Shown here: in pieces, positions 33,789 through 44,410 of the stretch
Position numbering within the stretch: position 1 is the first letter of the stretch
Layout: every line of letters starts with the position of its first letter
From: Allomyces macrogynus ATCC 38327
Taxonomy: Eukaryota; Blastocladiomycota; Blastocladiomycetes; Blastocladiales; Blastocladiaceae
Direction: 5' to 3'
DNA: 64,000 nucleotides
NCBI GenBank assembly: GCA_000151295.1
Contig: GG745379.1
Span: 107,060 to 171,059 of the forward strand
Translations under genes and position numbers: made by a program
Notes under the pieces: generated by a model
Database searches by the model: none
The model's input: only the letters and a program-made list of their open reading frames with translations
Told to the model about the DNA's origin: nothing

Positions 33789-34333
33789 ATGGCCAAAGAA
33801 ATGTTTGATACTCGTTGACAGCACTTTTGAGCTGGAAGCATGGCGCGAGCTGGCGCTAAGCGGTTGGTTCATGTCGTATTTTCTGCGTGAGGCTTCTCCA
33901 CCCAGGTTGTCCATGGCCGGACTCTTTTTCATCCACGACATGGATCAGAGGAGGAGACTGAACGTGGAGCAAGCCGGACTCCGACCCAATCTCACCCAAC
34001 GGGAGGTTCGGTGTTATGATTGTTCAACAAGAGCTCGTCGCTCTCCTGAATTCAAGGCTTCGTCATTTCATGCAGCCTTGAGCAAGAAAATTGTTTCAAA
34101 CAAAGGGTGGCTCAAGACAAGAACAGGCTGAACATCATCTCGTGCGTGCCTGATCGACGATCCACAACCTGTTTCCCGTCAACTGCTTGTAACAAGTCAA
34201 AACCATGAGCAAACCACTTGTACCGCTCGGCTCACGATATCAAGTCGATTGATCAAGGCCGTTTACCGCCCACTTTCGAATCTCCAAGCCTCTGATTGCG
34301 TGGGCCCCGTGACGGCAGCTCACGACGGCAGCG
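33789..34333. other. Spacer between RRN7 and the PPR-like relic
   Basis: One open stretch on the plus strand (33,850-34,131) lacks recognisable motifs. Nothing else is seen. Confidence 0.3.
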
Positions 34334-35421
34334 ATGATGCAGACTGCTGCGCAGCGTTCCGTGCCCTCGTCCCGCAACCGTGCTCGGCCTGGCGTTGAAC
34401 CGTCGGGTGCGTCCTCTGGAAGCCGTGCTAAGTCTGCTGCTCCCCAGCATTTCGACCCAAACATGTTTTGGGCTCCTATCCTTGCCGCGTTGCACGACCG
34501 CGATCCGTTCCGGGCTCTCGCTGCCGTTGAGCGGATTCCGTTCGACCAACTCGAATTGTCCCCGCCCTCGTTCTCGGAATATGGCCCGCAAGACCCGTCG
34601 CGTCCGCTCACGAGCCATGGTCAAGGCATGCGCGAAGTGGCCCACTTGACCCGCATTACGCCACGCTCAAGGACGACTCGCGGCGTGTGTGGACCGACAT
34701 GATTGTCACGCTCGTCTCTGGGCTTGCACGGACCAAGGGCATGCCTGATTTGGTTCAGAGCGACTCGCACATCTATGTTGCACGGTTCGCATACACGGTC
34801 GCTGCTCGGCAAGCAACGGCTGGGCTCGATGCGTTTTAGCAGATTGCTGACATGGTGGTGCCCGTCATGCACGAAGTGTCGTCTGGTACTCTCGAGACCC
34901 TCGTCATGGCATATGTACACGCTGGCGGCGTGCAACGGCTGCTCGATACCGTACACATTTACGGTGCGCTCGTGGCATCGAACATGGTCACGAAACTCAT
35001 CTGTGCAATGGTTGCCGGTCCCCTGGCCGACGCTGTCGGCCGTGCCGATGCGCCCGTTGGTGAGCGGTGGGGTCACGACCGCGTTGCTGCAATTCGAATG
35101 GTTATGGATGACGCTGTCGAGTTCGGGGTTCTCTCGTCGCAGTATGCTGACATTTTCTTGTACGGCGCTTTGATTCGTGCCATGACCTGGCAGCATGCCC
35201 ACCCGTTGCTGCATATGGTCAAGGCCATGGCGGACCAAGGTGCCAATATCGACATGCGCGCGTTGTCGAGCTTGACGACCAAGCTCATGGACGCTGTGGA
35301 CGCGGCGCTGACTGGGATCAAGTCAGGCCTGGGGGATGGGGGGGTTTGCTTCGGCTTTGACCGTGGCGAATATACTTGTTCTGTCGTGTGCTTTGCGCTG
35401 GAGCCACTGCCTTCTGCCTAG
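34334..35421 (+). pseudogene. PPR-like helical-repeat gene, probably broken
   Basis: The first part (34,334 to about 34,610) encodes a Ser/Arg-rich leader and FWAPILAALHDRDPFRALAA. Coding character then moves to another frame, DPHYATLKDDSRRVWTDMI onward, without a plausible intron between. At about 34,838 an in-frame TAG interrupts GLDAF/QIADMVV. After it 190 codons remain open, including TLETLVMAYVHAGGVQRLLD and NMVTKLICAMVAGPL. Those have the paired-helix pattern of pentatricopeptide repeats. The leader would suit mitochondrial import. TAG in place of CAG is the simplest reading of the stop; a small intron ending TTTTAG is the alternative. Frameshift plus stop make a pseudogene more likely. 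Confidence 0.45.
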
Positions 35422-35896
35422 ATCGATGCACCACAAACTCCAGGTGCACTGTCATTGCTGGTGGAATTAGCAATCATCAGCATCATCAGCATCCGCTCGG
35501 TCGATGCCTGTCGTTGATGTTGTTGCCGGTTGCTGCTGTGGGCGGCTCCACTTCCACAACAAGCATCGGCGCTCTGAACGCGAGACCTTTGTACAGCCAT
35601 GCACGCGATGCATCGGAGTGGACGCATGCAGGGTAAGGGTACTTCATTTCATTCTTTCTTCATTCATGACGGAACCTCCAATGGCGAGTTGAGTGTGGAA
35701 GGGCGCAGTGGCAAGCGGAGGCTGCAAGCAGGGGCAAGACACGACAGCCGAAAGTGGTCAAAAACAACAAATGGGTTCAGGGGTCCCGAGCGCATATTTT
35801 CATTCAAAGAACCAAAGAAAAATCAATTACTTTCCTTCCCATCCCTTAGAACGGCGACCGACACCGCCGCCGTCCTTGATCACCGACCGACGGATC
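35422..35896. other. Convergent intergenic region
   Basis: It lies between the PPR-like relic and the 3' end of the PDH gene. It includes short CATCAGCATCATCAGCAT-type repeats near 35,475. No gene is seen. Confidence 0.3.
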
Positions 35897-37072
35897 TTAG
35901 TGCAGCCGAATGATCTCCTGCGGGACACACCCACGAATCGTGTCGGGCTCGGTGCCCTTCTGGTAAATCTCGGTCCACATTTCCTCGAGCGCCGGCTCGG
36001 GCGAGGCCTTGGCCTCTTCGACAGCCTGGTCGACATGTTCTTTGGCCTCCTTGTCGAGCACCTTCAAGTCGGCCTCGGTCGTGATGCCGTGCTCGAGCAG
36101 GACATTCTTGAACCCCATGATCGGGTCGCGCGTCGACCGCATATGCTGAATCTCCTCGCGCGTGCGGTAGGTCGTGCCTGGGTCGGACATCGAGTGCCCG
36201 CCGTACCGGTACGTCGCAAACTCAAACACGAGCGGGCCCTTGCCCGACAACGCATACTCCTTACCCCACCGCGTCGCCTCCCAGACGGCGAGCACGTCCA
36301 TGCCGTTGATCTTGACGCCGGGCACGTAGTCGCCGCGTGTGTAGTAGTCGGTCGAGGCCGCGGCACGTGCGGCCGACGTGCCCATCCCGTACCGGTTGTT
36401 CTCGCACGCGAAGATCACGGGCAGGTTCCAGAGCTTGGCCATGTTGTAGGCCTCAAACACTTGCCCTTGGTTGGCGGCACCGTCGCCGTACAGCGAGAAC
36501 GTGATGTTCTGGTGCTGCAGGTACTGCTGCGCGAGCGCGATCCCGGCCCCGACGGGCACTTGCGCGCCAACGATCCCGTTGCCACCATAAAAGTTGTGCG
36601 CAAACATGTGCATCGACCCACCCTTACCCTTGGTGATCCCGTCCTTCCGGCCCATGAGTTCGGCGAGGATCGACGCGACCGAGGCGCCGCGCATCATAAC
36701 GAACCCGTGGCACCGGTAAGCCGTGATGATGGCGTCGTCCTTGGTGATCCCGTGCTCGATGCCCACAGAGACGGCCTCTTGGCCAATGTTGAGGTGGCAG
36801 AAGCCACGAATCAGCTTTTGCTTGTAGAGCGCGTCGGCGGCCGTCTCCATGCGCCGCATCAGAACCATGTTCTTGTACATGTCGATCAACTCGGTCTTGG
36901 GCAGCGTGACGCTGTCGCGCGGACCCTCGGCGGGATCGATCTTGTGCAGGTCATAGGTCGACTTGAGCGGGATCGTGACCGTCTCGCCGGCACGCGACGC
37001 GGCCGTGGCTGAGAAGGCCCGCCGCGCGAGCAGCGAGGCGACGGCGCGCGTCGTCGACGTCGTGGGCAGCAT
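35897..37072 (-). CDS. PDA1: Pyruvate dehydrogenase E1 component, alpha subunit
   Basis: A single exon of 391 residues. The first ~27 residues (MLPTTSTTRAVASLLARRAF and on) form a mitochondrial targeting sequence. The thiamine diphosphate motif runs from GDGAANQG (196-203) to ENN (224-226), and HMFAHNFYGGNGIVGAQVP precedes it. The regulatory loop YRYGGHSMSDPGTTYR (288-303) keeps the serines phosphorylated by PDH kinase in other eukaryotes, so kinase/phosphatase control is likely. With the beta subunit it decarboxylates pyruvate in the matrix, feeding acetyl-CoA to the TCA cycle. Length and motifs are complete. Confidence 0.96.
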   Translation of the reverse strand: MLPTTSTTRAVASLLARRAFSATAASRAGETVTIPLKSTYDLHKIDPAEGPRDSVTLPKTELIDMYKNMVLMRRMETAADALYKQKLIRGFCHLNIGQEAVSVGIEHGITKDDAIITAYRCHGFVMMRGASVASILAELMGRKDGITKGKGGSMHMFAHNFYGGNGIVGAQVPVGAGIALAQQYLQHQNITFSLYGDGAANQGQVFEAYNMAKLWNLPVIFACENNRYGMGTSAARAAASTDYYTRGDYVPGVKINGMDVLAVWEATRWGKEYALSGKGPLVFEFATYRYGGHSMSDPGTTYRTREEIQHMRSTRDPIMGFKNVLLEHGITTEADLKVLDKEAKEHVDQAVEEAKASPEPALEEMWTEIYQKGTEPDTIRGCVPQEIIRLH

Positions 37073-38159
37073 GGCGGATAGAGAAGGGAACTGGGAGAGC
37101 AGACGGAGGTCGCAGGAGGAGAGAGGGTTAGCAGTGGAGGGTGGGTTGCTGCGGCAGGGGTGGGTCGGTCGGCAACAGCAGCAGTAGCAGCAAAGGAGAA
37201 GCAGCAGCAGCGGCCGTGAGCAGCGCGTGTCGGGTCGGTCAGTCGCGAGGGATCAAGCTGGCGGCAGCCGCGGCAGGTCGTGTCAGATGTGGTGGGGCGC
37301 GTTTTTTGCCATATCGTGCAGCGTCTGTTCGGGCCCGGTGCGCACGCGAGCAGAGCAGGTGATGAAGCACGCCGCCGCACTTTGCATGACAAGCGACCCA
37401 AACGACCAGCGCCAAAACGTCAAACGTGGCGATCACCGACCGCAAAGCACCACCACTTCCACCACCTCGGCGGCCGCAGCTGCGTCCTTGGCCAATCCCT
37501 GCTGCTGCTTGCTGCGTGCTGCTGCTTGATCCATCCATTGGCTGCGCGTGCCGTGCTGGGCGGGCGTGAACACGCACCGGCGGCGCGGTGGTCGAACTTG
37601 CGGGGATCAGGGCGCGCGCGGGGTCACGGCGGTCCAAGTGCAGCGAGTGTCGATCGCGTTCGACGGTCGAGGAGCAGGAGCAGCAGCGTGCTGACGGGGC
37701 GGGCAGAAGGCGACGGGCTCGACGAAAGAACACGCTCGATTGGGTCTTTTTTCGGCCGACGCACCTCGCCGTCTCGCACTGTCTCGCCCCAACGATCTGG
37801 TTATCGTGCACGTGCACTCACATTCTCACTTTACCGCGATCAATCTTGTCAAGTTGGCGTCGGCCAAGCTGGCGTCGTCGACGTCAACGCGTCAAACGCA
37901 CCCGCCGTCAACACGTCAAACGCACCCGCCGGCAACTCGGTGCAGTCCACGCGACGGTCATGGTGCAGGTCGTGCAGCGGAGCACGTCGCAGTGGCGCTG
38001 ATGGGTGGGCAGAAAACATGAGAACATGAGGTCGAGTGCCGTCAACAAGACTCTGCCCCAACGTCCACTCACGTCGACTGGTCGATCACTTGGTGCTCAT
38101 TCAAGCTGGCGCGACTGCAACAAGCTGCAAAGATAACTCGACATCGGCCCCCCTTGCAA
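37073..38159. promoter_or_regulatory. Divergent intergenic region between PDA1 and the nitrilase
   Basis: About 1.1 kb separates the divergently transcribed genes, so both promoters must lie here. It is GC-rich with CAG-type clusters (about 37,165-37,215) and a two-copy 24-base repeat at 37,890. No coding region is supported. Confidence 0.35.
37890..37937. repeat. Two-copy tandem repeat, 24-base unit
   Basis: The unit starting CGTCAAACGCACCCGCCG is present twice, with two or three differences at the 3' end of the second copy. It lies about 220 bases before the nitrilase start, so it could be a promoter element or simple slippage. Confidence 0.8.
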
Positions 38160-39438
38160 ATGAAAGTCGCTGCAGGACCCGCCATGTCCACGCTTGGCCG
38201 CACCATCACCACGGTCGCCAAGGCCGCGTCCAATGATCATGCTCCAACGGCGCTCGCGGCCGTGGTTCAAATGTGCTCGACGGCCGATGTCTCGGCCAAC
38301 CTGCGTCGCGCCGTCAAGGTGGTTCAGACGGCAGCGGCGCGCGGTGCCAAAGTGCGACTATTCGAGGAAAAGGCACCAGGGCCAGCACATCAGGACGGTC
38401 AACTGATCGCTGCAACCAACCCGACAGACCATCCTCTTTCCCGAGGCCACCGACTATGTCGCCGAGAACGCGGCTCAGGCACGCGCGCTGGCCCAGCCGC
38501 TGACGGGTCCATTTGTCGCGGCACTACGCGAGACAGCCGCAAAGCACCAAGTCGAGATTGTCGTGGGCGTGCACGAGAAGCTCGACGACGACGAGGTCGC
38601 GCAGTTTGCGGCCAAGCAACCCGACCACGACGCGCCAACGTTTGCGAATGCGCTGGTCGCGATTGATGGGGGCAAACAGGACGATGCGGCTCTGGGTCGC
38701 ATCCTTGCCGTGTATCGCAAGATGCACTTGTTTGATGTGGTGCGTTTGTTGGCGCTTGGTTGGATTTGTGGAGCAGAATGAATACTCACTCAGTTCGTAT
38801 TTGCGCGCAGGACATTCCCAACGGGCCGCGGCTGCACGAGAGCGCAACGTGCGCGGCCGGCAACCGCGTTGTCGACCCGGTCCCGCTCCATATCGGGCAG
38901 CTCGGGCTCGCGATTGTGCGTTCGCTCATTTTCGACCATCTCAAGCATGCAAACCCGACCACTGACCATTCACCTCGACCCGCAGTGCTACGACATTCGC
39001 TTCCCTGCCCTCAGCGCCGCCCTGCGTACCCGCGGCGCCAACATCCTCACCTTCCCGTCGGCCTTCACCGAACCGACGGGCGCGGCACACTGGTCGATTC
39101 TGAACCGCGCGCGCGCCATTGAGACGCAATGCTACGTCGTCTCGCCCGCGCAGATCGGACGGCACTCGAGCGTGCGGTCGAGTTATGGTGCGGCCATGGT
39201 CGTGGACCCGTGGGGCCGCGTATTGGTCGAAGGGCCGTCGTTTGACGAATGGCCGCGGTTCCTTGAGCAGAGGAAGGTGGGCGCGCAGGTGCCCGTGGGC
39301 GAGATAGAGGTGGTCGAGGCCGACAAGGAGGGCGGCGCGGCGTTTGCTTTGTTTGAGGTGGACCATGCGGTCACAAACAAGACGCGGCAGAGTATGCCGG
39401 TATGGGCGCACCGGCGCGAGCCGGCGCTGTACGAGTAA
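38160..39438 (+). CDS. Nitrilase-superfamily amidase, Nit1-like
   Basis: Four exons join in frame across GTGCGA..CAG (about 38,351-38,429), GTGCGT..CAG (about 38,741-38,812) and GTGCGT..CAG (about 38,916-38,990). The joins restore the full catalytic triad: Glu in ILFPEATDY, Lys in VYRKMHLFDV and Cys in AICYDIRFPALS. Downstream segments ANILTFPSAFTEPTGAAHW and CYVVSPAQIG are typical of the Nit1/Nit2 branch. That branch includes deaminated-glutathione amidase, a metabolite-repair enzyme of cytosol and mitochondria. The N-terminus before the domain (about 40 residues, Ala/Thr-rich) could be a mitochondrial leader. The start may be 38,160 or the in-frame ATG at 38,184. Substrate assignment is by family only. 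Confidence 0.88.
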
Positions 39439-40127
39439 AGAGAAGCGTCGCTTTCGTCATTTGTTGTCATCCTGAGTGCGCATGTCCGTGCGCGACCGTG
39501 CACCGTTGCCCCGCTGATATCCTGCTCCCACTGCAAGCGAGAGCAGCGAGCCCTCCGAGCCAGCTTGAAAGTGATAAAGCATTGTCTAACGCGGTCACCT
39601 GACGCACCGAACCAGCAACCAACGGCAGCCGAATGCGTCTCTCAAACCATTCACCAACAAACCGGCGTTCGCTCCCCCTTTATAACCCGCACCAATCTCG
39701 AGCGCACGCTCTTTCTCCCCGCAATTGACTCGCAGGCCTTGCCCCGACTCTTTCCCCACCCCATCCTCACGCGACTCCCCGCAACCGATTGGACGCAGCG
39801 CCCGCCAGCACCCGCTCGCAACCCTCTGCTCTCCACTTGGCGGTTGCCCGCTTGCGTGATCCTCTCGCCGACCTCTCGCCCACCGACGACGCTCGCTGTT
39901 GTCGTCTGCTCACATCTCGCCCCCGCGTCTGGCCCGACCCGCTCGGACCCGACTCGACCGCCCGACGCGTCGCCTCGTTCGCGTCAAGTACGCGTTCCCG
40001 CTTCTCCTCCATCCCGACAACCAGACGGTGAGGACTGACCGGCACCATCTTCTCGTGCGAATAGTCCTGCCGTACCGTCGGCCCGTAGCCCGCTCGCAGC
40101 CGCTCGCACCCCTACGCACTATCCACG
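39439..40127. other. Intergenic, upstream of the synaptobrevin gene
   Basis: It is C-rich, with pyrimidine tracts common in fungal promoters (39,700-39,800) and a TTTATAA element near 39,679. No gene is seen. Confidence 0.35.
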
Positions 40128-40541
40128 ATGCCCGCGGCCCCCGTTGCCCCCGCCAACGCCGACATGGGCAAGACCAAGCAGGTGCAGGCGCAAGTGAACG
40201 AGGTGGTCGGGATCATGCAGAACAACATTGAAAAAGTCATGGAGCGCGGCGAGAAGCTCGACTCGCTCGCAACCAAGACGGGTACGTCCGGCTCTGCGTA
40301 TCACGCCCAATCTTCTTTCCCGGTCGGTCAACTGACCCACTGCGCTGCGCCGACGACAGAGGACCTCCAGCAGAGCTCGCTGCAGTTCAAGAAGGGTGCG
40401 ACCAGAGTGCGCAAGGCCATGTGGTGGAAGGACCTCAAGCTCAAGCTCATGATTGCCGCGATCGTGGCCGTGATCCTGATTATCATCATTGTGCCGATTG
40501 TGAATAACGTCAACGCGATTGCCGGGTCACCCGCGCACTGA
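40128..40541 (+). CDS. Synaptobrevin/VAMP-type R-SNARE
   Basis: Two exons, 40,128-40,281 and 40,360-40,541, joined across a GTACGT..CAG intron, give 111 residues. The SNARE helix runs from KTKQVQAQVNEVVGIMQNNI, with the zero-layer Arg in EKVMERGEKLDSLA, to LQFKKGATRVRKAMWWKDLK. A single C-terminal membrane anchor (LMIAAIVAVILIIIIVPIV) and a short luminal tail follow. This is the layout of fungal Snc1/Snc2 and animal VAMP2. They drive fusion of secretory vesicles with the plasma membrane. The short Ala/Pro N-terminus rules out longin-type R-SNAREs. Confidence 0.93.
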   Translation: MPAAPVAPANADMGKTKQVQAQVNEVVGIMQNNIEKVMERGEKLDSLATKTGTSGSAYHAQSSFPVGQLTHCAAPTTEDLQQSSLQFKKGATRVRKAMWWKDLKLKLMIAAIVAVILIIIIVPIVNNVNAIAGSPAH

Positions 40542-40965
40542 GCGCGCGCGGACCGCGAGTGGCGCGGGCAGGACCCGTCCGAGGCGGTTCGTCGCCCAAC
40601 GGCAAGGTGGAGGAGGACGACGACTCGCGCGTGGAGGACTTGAGAGGACTTGAGCGCGACGAGGCGGAACTGGTTTCGGCCGGTTGGCGGCGTTCGTGGA
40701 GAACCTGGAATGAATTGATTTGATCTCGCATTCGCTGCATTCGCTCTCTTTCGCATCTGGTTCGCTTATTTTCAAGCCTTGACGCGCTCACGTGGCCATG
40801 AATCATAATTTGACCATCACGACATTCGCCGCAACCCATGACGCCCATGCAGCATCGCAACACCAAACGTCTTCATATTCCGCCAACGACGGACCCATCG
40901 ACGATCACCAGATTGATTCCCTCTCCGCTTCTTGCACGCTCGGCTGCACCAACACCAAACCCGCC
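40542..40965. other. Intergenic between the synaptobrevin and PRO2 genes
   Basis: Both neighbours run rightward, so the PRO2 promoter lies here. No element stands out. Confidence 0.3.
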
Positions 40966-42490
40966 ATGTCAACCAACGCAGCAGGATCAGCAACCACCGC
41001 AACCACCGCGACCGCCCCTGCGGCCGTCGACTACACGGCGCTCGCGCGCTCCGCACGCGCGGCCGGCCGCGCTATGCAAACCGCCTCCCTCGCGACGCGC
41101 AACGCCGCGCTCACCGCGCTCAAGCAGCATCTCGCCACGCACCGCGACGAGATTGCGCGCGCCAACGCGGCCAACCTGGCCGAAGCGCGGACCATGGTCG
41201 CGTCTGGGTCGCTTTCCGAATCGACCTTCAAGCGGCTCGACCTGATGGGCGACAAGGACGCGAAGTGGCACGCACTCTTGGAAGGTGTCGACGACGTGGT
41301 CGGGCTGCCGGACCCGACGAATAAGGTGACGCTCGCGACGAAACTGGACGATGGGTTGGAGCTGTACCGCGTGACGTGTCCGATCGGGGTCCTATTGATT
41401 ATTTTCGAGGCGCGGCCGGAAGTGGTCGTGCAGATTTCGGCGTTGGCGATCAAGTCGGGTGCGTTTGCGATTCTGTTTGTGTTGCGCGGGTTGGACTCGC
41501 CAGTCTGGCGGAATCTGACTTGCGGTTTGCTCGATTGCAGGCAACGCCGTGATCCTCAAGGGTGGCAAGGAAGCCTCGGCGACCCTCCGCGCCCTGCACG
41601 CACAAGTCCAAGCGGCTCTCGCCTCCGTCAACCTCCCGCGCGACGCCGTGACCTTAATCGAGGGCCGCGACGCCGTGCAGGCCCTGCTCGACCAGGACAA
41701 GTACATTGACGTCGTGATCCCGCGCGGGTCCGCGAGTCTTGTCCGGCACATCAAGGACTCGACGCGGATCCCCGTCTTGGGCCACGCCGACGGATTGTGC
41801 TCGGTCTACATTGACGCCGAGTCCGATGTCGATATGGCCGCGCGGATCGCGGTGGATTCCAAGACGAACTACCCGGCCGCGTGCAATGCCGCCGAGACGC
41901 TGTTGGTGAATGAGAAAGTGGTCAAGTCAGGCGGCTGGGCGAAGGTGATTGCGCCGGCGCTGCTCAGCGCCGGGGTCACGCTCAAGTGCGACGAAGCGAC
42001 GCTCGCTGCGCTCCGCACGAACGACGCGACCGCCGCGGCGATCACTCGCGGTCAGGTCGTCCCCGCGACCCCCGCCGATTTCGATACCGAGTTCCTCTCA
42101 CTGACTATTGCCGTCCGCGTCGTCACCGACGTGCACGCGGCCATGGCGCACATTCACGAGCACGGGTCCGGGCACACCGAGGCGATTGTCACGTCCAATG
42201 CTGAGACCGCCGAAACGTTCCTGCGCGGGGTGGACGCGGCGGGGGCCTACTGGAACGCGTCGACGCGGTTCGCGGACGGGTTCCGGTACGGTTTTGGGGC
42301 GGAGATTGGCGTGTCGACCAACAAGACGCATGCGCGTGGGCCCGTTGGGCTCGAGGGGTTGGTCATTTATAAGTACCGCGTGGTCGGCAAGGGGCAGACG
42401 GTCGCCGAGTATGCCGCGCCGGGCGGGAGGAAGTATTTGCATGAGCCGATTGCCGTGACGGAGGCGGTGCAGAAGCGGTTTTCGCATTAG
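40966..42490 (+). CDS. PRO2: Gamma-glutamyl phosphate reductase
   Basis: Two exons are joined across a GTGCGT..CAG intron (about 41,459-41,540), which restores ALAIKSGNAVILKGGKEA. The product of about 480 residues is slightly longer than bacterial ProA because of a short Ala/Thr leader. It belongs to the aldehyde dehydrogenase superfamily. The catalytic Cys lies in SKTNYPAACNAAETLLV. FEARPEVVVQISALAIKS and the glycine-rich GGKEASATL mark the NADPH site. The C-terminal block RFADGFRYGFGAEIGVSTNK is characteristic. It reduces gamma-glutamyl phosphate in proline synthesis. The upstream kinase is a separate gene not in this window, the usual fungal arrangement. Confidence 0.94.
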
Positions 42491-42877
42491 TGAATTACTA
42501 TGGCCTGTTAATGTTGATCGAATGATAGGAGAGGTTTGTTTGTCTCCGTGAGAAGCGAGACACGGCCGGGCGGCGTTGATTGCGTAATGCCAGCAAGGCC
42601 TGGAAGCGCGAGGATATATTTACAGATTATGCGCTGCGACAAAAGACGGACGCAGGCTGTGTCGCGCTGCACTTGTGCTCACGGTGTTCTGGTTGGGAAG
42701 GAACGATCTGTTGAGTTAACCACTGCACCAAAACCTGATCAAAGGCAGCAGTGCTGGATTCACCATTCCAACACGATCGGGTTCGATTCCCACAAAGCGT
42801 AAAAGTCGTAAAAGTGGATGCTCGTAGTGACTTGCGCTTTCCTGGGCAGTGTGGACACCAATATATTCCCTTCCCCA

Positions 42878-42890
42878 CCCCCCCCCCCCC
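42878..42890. repeat. C13 homopolymer
   Basis: Thirteen consecutive C within a longer pyrimidine stretch in the gene-poor tract. Confidence 0.85.
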
Positions 42891-44055
42891 TCCTTTCCCC
42901 ATATTCTGGGTGCACCTTCCTCCGGAAATTTTACATAGCATGTGCAAAACGCAAATACACCGGTGCTGGCATTGAGCGGTATCCATTTGGGCAGACAATT
43001 TTACATGACGTATCAAGTTCGTTTGCAGATCAGCTTATGCTTCCGTCACTTTTTCTGTCCGCCATGCTCCGTGCGCGGCGGCAGAACCGGGCCGTGAAAA
43101 GTACCTGTTTGCGACGCGACCATATCCTCACCCAGGACCGTGAACTGGAAAACGTTGTCCGCCATTGCCCAGTCGTGCGCTGTGAGGTGCAACGACAGCA
43201 TCGGATGCACCAGCAATAAAGCGACGTCGTGACTGACCGAGGCTCTGGGTTCGATTCTAAACCGGATCATAAAATAGCGCTATGCACGGCATAGCGAGAA
43301 TCCAAAAGAAAGGGTTTGGCCATGCTACCGCGTGCAACAGCTTGGTTGCGGTTCGGCGAAGGACGGTACGATTTTACTCCAACAAGCCGTCTGCCCTCCC
43401 GCAAGGCAGCAGCCTCTCGCATGTATTTGCGCGTCCCAAAAAAGCCCGATTTCCACGCTTAACTTGGCGACGACCCGACTAATGCTGCAGCCACTTGCAG
43501 CGCGGGACTACTGGCGTCAACTCCACCACTATTTGCTGCGACCCCGACCTCCGGTGTTTGATCCGCGAGCCAGCCAATCACAAGTTGAAATGTATGGACG
43601 GTTTGGGTAATGATTCCGTTTCAACAACATCAAATCGCCAGTGCCAATGAAACTCTTTTGCAACACGCTCATGACGAAGCATACCCTGTCGCTCTCCGCC
43701 TTCTCCAAGGCGTCGATCTTGCTCGTGAGTCCGTGAGGGTCTGGGAAGCGTCGTTTGTTCGAGAGTGATGTTTGACGTGATAGCAGAAGGCAGATCGTTC
43801 ATGGGCGTCGCGTCAAGGCCATTCCGGGTTTGCTTCCTGGCCAGAACATGGCACGTGACTGTTTTTATGACTTTGAATTCTGGATGGACGCCCTTTAGTT
43901 TTTGCTCCAGCCAGCCCGACAAGTTGGAATGGACTGTGCCAAGCAAGATTCATTTGTTTTCGCGACCTGCTCACAAGAGGTCACATCTGACTGCTCTCCC
44001 CTTTCACTGGGATCGTGAAGCGGAACCCGTCAACCGTTGCCCATTTGAGGCTTTT

Positions 44056-44110
44056 TCGATGGTTGAACGCCATCTCGATGGTCGAATGCCTTTCGATGGT
44101 TGAACGCTCA
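44056..44110. repeat. Three imperfect copies of an 18-19 base unit
   Basis: TCGATGGTTGAACGCC, TCGATGGTCGAATGCC and TCGATGGTTGAACGCT follow each other at 19- and 18-base spacing. The repeat ends about 300 bases before the carrier start codon. Confidence 0.8.
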
Positions 44111-44410
44111 AGGCCATCCTCACGACCGATGCAACCGCGTTATGGCTCAGGGTTCGACTCCCAGCCAGAACATGAACATGAAGTTGCATGCCCAAAGAGT
44201 GGAGCAGGCTTTGACAACCAGTGGTTTTGCTCCAGCCTGTCCAGCCAGCGCCAGTGTGCCAGCGACCTGCTGCATTTTCTTGCCCGACTCGATTTCCACT
44301 TCGACTTGCCGACGATCCGGACTGAAGCTGCAGCAGCTCGTGGCACGGCTCCGCCAGCATCGACTCTACCGCCACCTGCGATCCCGTCACAACGACCGAC
44401 GGCAACACCC

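Larger units (their letters stand above)
42491..44410. other. Gene-poor tract with repeats and tRNA-box-like scraps
   Basis: Almost 2 kb without a convincing gene. It contains a C13 run, a three-copy short repeat, and isolated tRNA-like boxes: GGTGCAGTGGTTAA on the minus strand near 42,730, and GGGTTCGATTCCC on the plus strand near 42,779. Another B-box-like GGTTCGATTC lies near 43,248. None forms a tRNA cloverleaf. The composition resembles the other decayed islands. Confidence 0.35.

Noticed and set aside
37165..37215. CAG-rich cluster as a coding poly-Gln tract
   Set aside because: It lies upstream of PDA1 and no frame through it shows coding character beyond the repeat.
42700..42805. Possible tRNA gene
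   Set aside because: The A-box-like and B-box-like sequences are on opposite strands, and no acceptor, anticodon or T stems pair on either strand.
44090..44175. Possible tRNA with T-arm GGGTTCGACTCCC
   Set aside because: The T stem has a mismatch and no matching acceptor stem or D-arm is found upstream.
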